Positions 23,365 through 29,793 of a DNA stretch of 32,608 nt are shown piece after piece. The translations under genes were made by a program, and so were the position numbers. The stretch lies in the NCBI GenBank assembly GCA_036566925.1, contig DATCVI010000065.1, forward strand, positions 1 to 32,608, written 5' to 3'. Positions within the stretch are counted from its first letter, which is position 1; each line of letters starts with the position of its first letter. The DNA comes from Stenotrophomonas_A sp036566925 (lineage in GTDB: Bacteria; Pseudomonadota; Gammaproteobacteria; Xanthomonadales; Xanthomonadaceae). The notes below the pieces were generated by a model that was not told the origin of the DNA, did not search any database, and saw only the letters and a program-made list of their open reading frames with translations.

Positions 23365-24945
23365 CTAGCGCCCGGGCCCCTTCGCTGCTGAATCGTTGAT
23401 CTTCTGCAGCACCTCATCGACGTTGAAGCTGGCCGGCTTCTGCCGCGGCGGGAAATCCTTGAACGATCCCAGCCACTTCGCCACTACGGCCTGGCCCGGC
23501 GCGACGTAAAACAGCTGATTGGAGGTGGCGAACTGGTTGGCCGCGGTGTCGGCCTGCTCGAAAGGATCCGAGCGCAAGTTGTAGGTCAGTGGAATTCGCA
23601 TGCTTTCAAAGCCACGGCGCCAGATATCGACGCCGGTGTGGTTCTGGATCACGAAGTTGAGCTTGATTTCATGCACGCGGATACCGAAAAGATCACCGTC
23701 ATCACCCCAGTAGACGAATTCCTGTCGTGGCCACTGGTCGCGTACGCGCTTGCCAGGCAGCAGTTGCCCCTCCGGCGCACGCGGTCCGTTCTGGTGCTGC
23801 TTGAAGGCGTCCAGCAGGTTGTAACCGTCCAGGTGGACCTTGAAGGTCTTGCCGTTGGCCTGGTAAGTGCCTTCCAGGCATTTCTGCTTCACATCCGGAT
23901 CGCCCGCGGCGGCGGCGAAGGTCACCATCAGGTCTTCGTGTGCACAGATGTCATTGACGATCGAGCCAGGCTTGATCACGCCGGGCCAGCGCATCACTGC
24001 CGGCACGCGGAACGCGCCTTCCCAGTTGGTCGCCTTCTCGCCGCGGAACGGCGTCTGGCCACCATCGGGATAGCTCATCACCTCGGCGCCGTTGTCGGTG
24101 GAGAACATGACGATGGTGTTTTCGCTGATTCCCAGTTCGTCAAGCTTGTCCAGCAGTTGGCCGACGTAGCCATCCAGCTCGACCATACCATCGGGATACA
24201 GGCCGAAGCCGGTCACGCCGGCCGACGCCGGCTTCAGATGCGTCCACACATGCATGCGCGTGGTGTTCATCCAGCAGAAAAACGGCTGGTCGGCCTTGGC
24301 CTGGCGCTCGATGAAGTCCAGCGCGGCGCCGACGAATTCCTCGTCCACCGTCTCCATGCGCTTCTTGGTCAGCGGGCCGGTGTCTTCGATCTTCTGCTTG
24401 CCGACCACGCCCCAGCGCTTCTCGTCGGTGCTGTCCTCGGTGTCGGTGGCCCAGGCCTTGAGCACGCCGCGCGGGCCGAACATATCCTTGAATCGAGGGT
24501 CTTTCGGATACTGCGGGTCTTCCGGCTCTTCCTCGGCATTGAGGTGATAGAGGTTGCCGTAGAACTCGGAGAAACCGTGCACCGTGGGCAGGAAGCGGTT
24601 CTTGTCGCCCAGGTGGTTCTTGCCGAACTGGCCGGAAACGTAGCCCAGCGGCTGCAGGATCTCGGCGATGGTCGGGTCTTCGGCGGCAATGCCAATGTCA
24701 GCGCCCGGCAGGCCGACCTTGGTCAGGCCAGTACGGATAGGGCACTGGCCGGTAATGAAGGCGGCGCGTCCGGCGGTGCAGCTTTGCTGGCCGTACCAGT
24801 CGGTGAACATCGCGCCTTCGGCGGCAATGCGGTCGATGTTGGGGGTCCAGTAGCCCATCATGCCGCGGTGGTAGCAGCTGGGATTGAACCAGCCAATGTC
24901 ATCGCCCCAGATGACGAGGATGTTGGGTTTCTTGGTGGCGGCCAT
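23365..24945 (-). CDS. Formylglycine-dependent arylsulfatase
   Basis: The 526-residue protein is a type I sulfatase. The N-terminus PNILVIWGDDIGW supplies metal ligands Asp15/Asp16; the formylglycine site is CTAGR (Cys56, Arg60), the C-x-A-x-R variant of C-x-P-x-R; GKNHLGD (Lys109, His111) and STDNGAE complete the site. It hydrolyses sulfate esters and requires a formylglycine-generating enzyme (not in this window). No signal peptide is present, so it appears cytoplasmic, unlike many arylsulfatases. ATG 24945 has GGAG eight bases upstream. It stands between two sensor-kinase units with terminators on both sides, so it is probably transcribed alone. Confidence 0.88.
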   Translation of the reverse strand: MAATKKPNILVIWGDDIGWFNPSCYHRGMMGYWTPNIDRIAAEGAMFTDWYGQQSCTAGRAAFITGQCPIRTGLTKVGLPGADIGIAAEDPTIAEILQPLGYVSGQFGKNHLGDKNRFLPTVHGFSEFYGNLYHLNAEEEPEDPQYPKDPRFKDMFGPRGVLKAWATDTEDSTDEKRWGVVGKQKIEDTGPLTKKRMETVDEEFVGAALDFIERQAKADQPFFCWMNTTRMHVWTHLKPASAGVTGFGLYPDGMVELDGYVGQLLDKLDELGISENTIVMFSTDNGAEVMSYPDGGQTPFRGEKATNWEGAFRVPAVMRWPGVIKPGSIVNDICAHEDLMVTFAAAAGDPDVKQKCLEGTYQANGKTFKVHLDGYNLLDAFKQHQNGPRAPEGQLLPGKRVRDQWPRQEFVYWGDDGDLFGIRVHEIKLNFVIQNHTGVDIWRRGFESMRIPLTYNLRSDPFEQADTAANQFATSNQLFYVAPGQAVVAKWLGSFKDFPPRQKPASFNVDEVLQKINDSAAKGPGR

Positions 24946-25017
24946 GCGCGCGCTCCAGGGAAGGGAAGCGCAGTGTCGCGTGGCGGCGGCAGGGAAGCGT
25001 CCGCAAAACTACTGAGG

Positions 25018-25040
25018 AGCAGGGCCCCGTGGGCCCTGCT
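25018..25040 (-). terminator. Hairpin terminator downstream of the hybrid kinase
   Basis: AGCAGGGCCC (25018-25027) pairs perfectly with GGGCCCTGCT (25031-25040) around a 3-base loop. On the reverse strand it lies 43 bases past the kinase stop, and TTTTG follows a few bases later. Confidence 0.65.
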
Positions 25041-25083
25041 TTGCTGCAGGATTTTGCTTGACTTGCGTCCTAAGGCCGCACGC

Positions 25084-27669
25084 CTAGCCGGCACTGATCA
25101 GGTCGCGGATCCGGCCAGCGAGGTCGTCCATCGAGAAGGGCTTGGTCAGCACGTGCATGCCCGGGTCGAGGTGGCCATGGCTGAGCACCGCGTTTTCGGC
25201 ATAGCCGGTGATGAAGAGCACTTTCAGATCCGGTCGCTGGACGCGCGCGGCATCGGCCAGCTGCCGGCCATTCATGCCGCCGGGCAGGCCAACATCGGTC
25301 ACCAGCAGGTCCACCCGGGTGTCGGTGTTGAGGATGCGCAGGCCTTGCGCGCCATCTTCGGCTTCCAGCGGGCAGTAGCCCAGGTCTCCCAGGACTTCGG
25401 TGACCAGCACCCGCACCGTGGGCTCGTCGTCGACCACCAGGACGGTCTCACCGCGCAGGCTGCGAGGCGCGTCGTCGGGTGGCAGCAAGTCGTCCACCTG
25501 GTCGCTTTCGCCCAGGTAGCGCGGCAAATAGATGCATACCGTGGTGCCCTTGCCGACCTCCGAATAGATGTGCACGGCGCCGCCCGACTGCTGGGCAAAG
25601 CCGTAGATCATCGACAACCCCAGGCCGGTGCCCAGGCCGATGGGCTTGGTGGTGAAGAATGGGTCGAACGCCTTGGCCACCACGTCGGCCGGCATCCCGG
25701 TACCGGTGTCGGTGACGCACAGCGACACGTACTGGCCGGCCTCCAGGCCGCGCTCGCGCGCGGTGCGCAGGTCCATCCAGCGGTTGCCGGTTTCCAGCGT
25801 GATCTTGCCGCCGTCGGGCATGGCATCGCGCGCGTTGAGGCACAGGTTGAGGATCGAGTTTTCCAGCTGGCTGGCGTCGATCAGCGAGGGCCACAGGCCA
25901 GCGGCGTTGACGGTCTCGATGGTGATCGCCGGGCCGACCGTGCGCTGGATCAGCTCTTCCAGGCCGCTGACCAGTTGCTTGATGTCGGTGGGCTTGGGCG
26001 CCAGCGTCTGCCGGCGCGAAAACGCCAGCAGGCGATGGGTCAGGCTGGCAGCACGGGTGGCCGCGTTCTGGGCGATGGCCACGTAGCGCTCCAGGTCGGC
26101 CGGCCGCCCCTGGTTCATGCGCATCTTCATCAGCTCCAGGCTGCCGCTGATGCCGGTCAACAGATTATTGAAATCGTGCGCCAGGCCGCCGGTCAGCTGT
26201 CCCACTGCTTCCATCTTCTGCGACTGGCGCAGCGCGGCCTCGGTTTCCATCAGTTCGCGGGTTCGCTGGTCCACGCGTTGTTCGAGCGTCTCGTTGGCCT
26301 CGCGCAGCGCCAGTTCGCTGTGCAGGCGTTGTTCGGCGGTGCGCACGCGCTCGGCGAATTCGCGGATGAAGGCTACGTCCGCCTCGTCCCAGCGCCGGAC
26401 TTCGGCCGAGTTGACGAACAGCACCGCGACCAGGCGACCCTGTTCGATGATCGGCACGTTGACGAAGGCGCGCGCATGTTTCTCGGCCAGTTTGTCGGCG
26501 GTGGCGCTGGTGCGCGCATCCAGGCTGACATCGTCGATGCGCACGATCTCGCCCTGCCGCAACGAGTCCAGGAAGGTGCCGAAGTCCAGCAGGCGCAGTT
26601 CGCCGACCAGGCTCTCCACGCCTTCGGCGGTCCAGTCGCTTTCGATCCGCAGCAGATCGCCGTCACCCACGATCTGCGCATAACCGGCACGGCTGGCATT
26701 GAGTGCGCGGCCCAGGGTCTGGGTTGCCATCGAGCCCACCTGCTCGGGCTGCTCGGCGTCACGGATGTGGTCGGTCAGCGCTACCAGGGCTTCTCGCCGT
26801 GCCTCGGCGCGGGCACGCTCGGTGACGTCGATGCCTTCGACGAAAATGCCGCTGACTTCGCCCAACTCGTTCTTGATCGGCTGGTAGACGAAGTCGAGCA
26901 CGCGCTGGGTGATGGGGCCGCCAGGGAACGGCTGCATCGCGTAGGGTGCGCCGCGCGCCGAATAGGCCTCGCCACTTTCGAACACCGAGTGCAGCAGGCT
27001 GAGATAGCCTTGCGCCACGGCATCGGGCAGGACCTCGCCCAGCGGGTGGCCGACGACTTCGCGGTGGCCGACCAGCCGGCGATATGCCGGGTTGGCCAGC
27101 TCGAAGCGGTGTTCGGGCCCGCGCAGCACCGCCATGAAAGAAGGCGCCTGTTCGAACAATTGCGCCAGGCGCTTGTAGTCCTCGGCCCGGGTACGTTCGG
27201 CCAGCAGGCGCTCGGTGGTTTCCACTACGATCGCGAGCACGCCAATCGGCTGGCCATGTTCATCCTGCACTGGCGAGTAGTCCACATCCACCCACAAGCG
27301 CTTGAACTGGCCATCGCGGTTGAGGGTCAGTTCCATGTCCTTGTAGGACAGCGGCTGGTTGCCGAGCAGGACGTGGCGGATGACGTTGTCGTTGAAGCTG
27401 GCGATTTCGTCCCAGCCCTCGCGCACGTTGGAGCCCAGCAAGCGCGGGTGGCGATCACCGGCAAAGGCGGAATAAGCGTCGTTGTAGATCATGACGCCTT
27501 CTTCGCCCCACAGCGTCACGATCGCCACGGGCGACTGCAGCATCAAGGCAATGGTGGTGCGCAGTACCGCTGGCCAGCCGTCGATCGGCCCCAGCGCGGT
27601 CGATGCCCAATCGTGTTGCGCGATCAGGCTGCCGAGTTGGCCGCCGCCAATCAGGAACGGATGTTTCAA
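25084..27669 (-). CDS. Hybrid sensor histidine kinase (PAS-PAS-GAF-HisKA-HATPase-REC)
   Basis: This 861-residue protein has two PAS domains (about 35-150 and 175-295), a GAF domain (about 310-450), a helical linker, a HisKA dimerisation domain with phospho-acceptor His498 in LAHDFNNLL, an ATPase domain (NLCLNARDAMPDGG; GTGLGLSMIYGF) and a C-terminal receiver (VVDDEP, Asp792 in VTDVGLPGG, Lys843 in LTKPFS). No membrane segment is seen, so it senses a cytoplasmic cue. The HDFNN type of kinase is common in proteobacterial hybrid kinases. The start is TTG 27669 with AGGGGG five bases upstream; earlier codons of the frame are unlike protein. It is divergent from the glutathione transferase gene. 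Confidence 0.9.
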   Translation of the reverse strand: MKHPFLIGGGQLGSLIAQHDWASTALGPIDGWPAVLRTTIALMLQSPVAIVTLWGEEGVMIYNDAYSAFAGDRHPRLLGSNVREGWDEIASFNDNVIRHVLLGNQPLSYKDMELTLNRDGQFKRLWVDVDYSPVQDEHGQPIGVLAIVVETTERLLAERTRAEDYKRLAQLFEQAPSFMAVLRGPEHRFELANPAYRRLVGHREVVGHPLGEVLPDAVAQGYLSLLHSVFESGEAYSARGAPYAMQPFPGGPITQRVLDFVYQPIKNELGEVSGIFVEGIDVTERARAEARREALVALTDHIRDAEQPEQVGSMATQTLGRALNASRAGYAQIVGDGDLLRIESDWTAEGVESLVGELRLLDFGTFLDSLRQGEIVRIDDVSLDARTSATADKLAEKHARAFVNVPIIEQGRLVAVLFVNSAEVRRWDEADVAFIREFAERVRTAEQRLHSELALREANETLEQRVDQRTRELMETEAALRQSQKMEAVGQLTGGLAHDFNNLLTGISGSLELMKMRMNQGRPADLERYVAIAQNAATRAASLTHRLLAFSRRQTLAPKPTDIKQLVSGLEELIQRTVGPAITIETVNAAGLWPSLIDASQLENSILNLCLNARDAMPDGGKITLETGNRWMDLRTARERGLEAGQYVSLCVTDTGTGMPADVVAKAFDPFFTTKPIGLGTGLGLSMIYGFAQQSGGAVHIYSEVGKGTTVCIYLPRYLGESDQVDDLLPPDDAPRSLRGETVLVVDDEPTVRVLVTEVLGDLGYCPLEAEDGAQGLRILNTDTRVDLLVTDVGLPGGMNGRQLADAARVQRPDLKVLFITGYAENAVLSHGHLDPGMHVLTKPFSMDDLAGRIRDLISAG

Positions 27670-27887
27670 GTGGGCCCCCTGTGGCACCGGCTGTGGATAA
27701 GGTCGCGCCGGCCCTAGGGCCAGCGCGAGGCTGCATGGTATGACAGGGGGTGTCCACGTCCCATGATCGACCCGCCGCCGCATGCCCGCGGGCTTCGGGG
27801 CCCGGGCCGGCAGTGGCGCCTCCGCTACGGGCGTTCCATCATCGGGATTCGAGCCCCGGCACGCGGGCGCAGCCAGGGGGCCAGACC

Positions 27888-28526
27888 ATGAGCATCGTCA
27901 TTACCGCCTTCGAACGCTCGCCTGATGGCGGCAAGGGCCTGGCCCGCGATACCCGGGTGCGCTGGGCGTTGGAGGAAGCCGGCTTGCCCTACGAAGTACG
28001 TCTGGTTTCGTTCGCCGCGATGAAGGCGCCGGCACACCTGGCGCTTCACCCGTTCGGCCAGATCCCCACGTACCAGGAAGAGAACCTGGTGTTGTTCGAA
28101 ACCGGCGCGATCGTCCTGCATATCGCCCAGCGCCATGGCGGCTTGTTGCCCGACGACGGCAACGCCAGCGCGCGCGCGATTACCTGGATGTTCGCCGCGG
28201 TCAACACCATCGAGCCGCCGATCCTCGACCTGGTTACCGCCAAGTTTCTGGAAGGTGACAAACCCTGGGCGCAGGAGCGCCTGCCGCTGGTCCAGGAGCG
28301 CATTCGCCAACGCCTGGGCCAGCTTTCTGCCTACCTCGCTGAGTCCGAGTGGCTGGACGGAGGCTTCAGCGCGGGCGACCTGATGATGGCCTCGGTGCTG
28401 CTCAGGCTGCGGGCCTCGGGCCTGCTCGACGAATTTCCGAACCTCGCCGCCTACGTGGCACGCGCCGAGGGCAGGCCGGCGTACCAGCGGGCGTTCGCGG
28501 CGCAACGGGCGGTCAACGCCGGTTAG
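27888..28526 (+). CDS. Glutathione S-transferase family protein
   Basis: The 212-residue protein has an N-terminal thioredoxin-like domain (residues 1-80, with the conserved cis-Pro in GQIPTYQ and the glutathione-contact FETGAIVLHIA) and an all-helical C-terminal domain (about 90-205, GGFSAGDLMMASVLLR). This is the normal length and layout of cytosolic bacterial transferases that conjugate or reduce small electrophiles. ATG 27888 has AGGGGG seven bases upstream. Its stop overlaps by four bases the stop of the convergent metallopeptidase gene. Confidence 0.9.
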   Translation: MSIVITAFERSPDGGKGLARDTRVRWALEEAGLPYEVRLVSFAAMKAPAHLALHPFGQIPTYQEENLVLFETGAIVLHIAQRHGGLLPDDGNASARAITWMFAAVNTIEPPILDLVTAKFLEGDKPWAQERLPLVQERIRQRLGQLSAYLAESEWLDGGFSAGDLMMASVLLRLRASGLLDEFPNLAAYVARAEGRPAYQRAFAAQRAVNAG

Positions 28527-29050
28527 GTCTGGTTCGCTGGTGCCTGGCCCGGGGTGGCGCGGGCCAGCTCCAGGTGCGTCAGGTACAGCCGCAAGTCGAA
28601 CTCCAGCTGGTGGTAGTCGGGCGCCATGTGCAAGCACAGCTGGTAGAAGGCCTTGTTGTGGTCGGCCTCCTTCAGGTGCGCCAGCTCGTGCACCACGATC
28701 ATCTTCAGGAACTCGGCCGGGGCGTCGCGGAACACGCTGGCGATGCGGATCTCGCGGCTGGCCTTGAGCCGGCTGCCATGGACGCGGGAAATCGCGGTGT
28801 GGGTGCCCAGGGCATGCTTCATCACCTGCAGCTTGCCGTCATAGAGCACCTTGCCCAACGGCACCGAGCGGCGCAGGTGGCGCTCCTTCAGCGCTTGCAC
28901 GTATTCGTAGAGCTGGCCATCGCTGCGCACGCTGTGTGGCTCGGCGTACTTGCTCGCCAAGACCGCGCCCAGCTGCCCCTGGGCAATCAGTTCGTGCACC
29001 CGCGTCTGCAGGTGGGTTGGGTAGCCGGCGAGGTATTTCAACGGTTCCAT
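28523..29050 (-). CDS. YgjP-like (M48-related) metallopeptidase domain protein
   Basis: The 175-residue protein carries HELAH at residues 121-125 in MIVVHELAHLKEADHNKAFY, the zinc motif and trailing His of the YgjP-like DUF45 metallopeptidase domain, close to the C-terminus as usual. It is cytoplasmic and shorter than typical YgjP proteins (about 230 residues). Its substrate is unknown. ATG 29050 has no good ribosome site in the GC-rich leader. The gene is divergent from the DUF2058 gene, with only 64 bases between starts. Confidence 0.85.
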   Translation of the reverse strand: MEPLKYLAGYPTHLQTRVHELIAQGQLGAVLASKYAEPHSVRSDGQLYEYVQALKERHLRRSVPLGKVLYDGKLQVMKHALGTHTAISRVHGSRLKASREIRIASVFRDAPAEFLKMIVVHELAHLKEADHNKAFYQLCLHMAPDYHQLEFDLRLYLTHLELARATPGQAPANQT

Positions 29051-29076
29051 GGCGGGCGGGGGCGAGGGCAGGCGGG

Positions 29077-29082
29077 TATGAT
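29077..29082 (+). promoter_or_regulatory. Possible -10 element of the DUF2058 gene
   Basis: TATGAT, one base from the consensus TATAAT, lies 32 bases before the DUF2058 start in the short divergent gap. No good -35 is visible, so the call is tentative. Confidence 0.3.
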
Positions 29083-29114
29083 GGACCGAAAATCCCCTAG
29101 CAAGACAGCGCGAC

Positions 29115-29666
29115 ATGGCCAAGGCGAATCCCCTCCAGGAACAACTGCTCAAGGCGGGCCTGGTCAAGAAGTCCAAGGTGGACCAGGTGGCGCGCGAGCA
29201 GAACAAGGCCCGCCACGCCAAGGGGCCGGCGGCGCCGAACGAAATCCAGCGCGAAGCCGAGCGCGTTCGCGCTGAAAAGGTCGAGCGCGACCGCGCGCTG
29301 GCCGCCGAGCGCAAGGCCCAGGCCCAAGTGGCGGAACTGCGCGCGCAGGCGCGGCAGATCATCGAGGACAAGAAGGTGCCGCGCACGGGAGAGAGCGAAT
29401 ACCGCTTCAGTGCCGACGGCGTGATCCGCAGCGTGCTGGTCAATGAAGATCTGCGCAAGAAGTTGTCGGCCGGCGAGTTGGTGATCGCGCGGATCGACGA
29501 TCGCTACGAACTGTTGCCGCGCATGGCCGCCGAGAAGGTGCGCGAGCGCGCCCCGGCCATGATTGTGCTCGACCATGGCCGGGGCACCGATACGCCGTCG
29601 TCGAACAATCCTGACGACGATGCTTATTACGCGCAGTTCCAGGTGCCCGACGACCTGGTCTGGTAA
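29115..29666 (+). CDS. yaiL: DUF2058 (YaiL-like) protein
   Basis: The 183-residue protein matches the DUF2058 family (E. coli YaiL, called a nucleoprotein/polynucleotide-associated enzyme). It has MAKANPLQEQLLKAGLVKKS at the start, a charged coiled-coil region (about 35-85) and a compact C-terminal domain (EYRFSADGVIRSVLVNEDL; IARIDDRYELLPRMAAEKV; DDAYYAQFQVPDDLVW). The basic, coiled N-terminal half fits nucleic-acid association. Length and ends agree with the family. No biochemical function is settled. Its nearest downstream neighbour is the autotransporter gene, which has its own leader. Confidence 0.9.
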   Translation: MAKANPLQEQLLKAGLVKKSKVDQVAREQNKARHAKGPAAPNEIQREAERVRAEKVERDRALAAERKAQAQVAELRAQARQIIEDKKVPRTGESEYRFSADGVIRSVLVNEDLRKKLSAGELVIARIDDRYELLPRMAAEKVRERAPAMIVLDHGRGTDTPSSNNPDDDAYYAQFQVPDDLVW

Positions 29667-29695
29667 GTGCACCGCGTGATCCCGAGGTGATTTCT

Positions 29696-29715
29696 CGTAC
29701 GTAGTACTACGTACG
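29696..29715. promoter_or_regulatory. Perfect 20-base palindrome upstream of the autotransporter
   Basis: CGTACGTAGTACTACGTACG is its own reverse complement over all 20 bases. Its centre is 88 bases before the autotransporter start and 40 bases after the DUF2058 stop. No T run follows, so it looks more like a protein-binding site than a terminator; the binding protein is unknown. Confidence 0.5.
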
Positions 29716-29793
29716 CGGATCGGCAGAACTACGCTTGCCACCCGCGACACCCCCAGGCAGTTTCGCGTTTGCGCGCTTCTGCCGGGAATCACG

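Noticed and set aside
23638..27717. A 1359-codon open frame on the forward strand
   Set aside because: It lies opposite the sulfatase and hybrid kinase genes, whose domains are clear. Its translation is rich in His, Gln, Val and Ala without any domain, the usual shadow of high-GC coding DNA.
27710..27721. 12-base palindrome GGCCCTAGGGCC in the kinase/GST divergent gap
   Set aside because: Short GC-only palindromes are expected by chance at this base composition.
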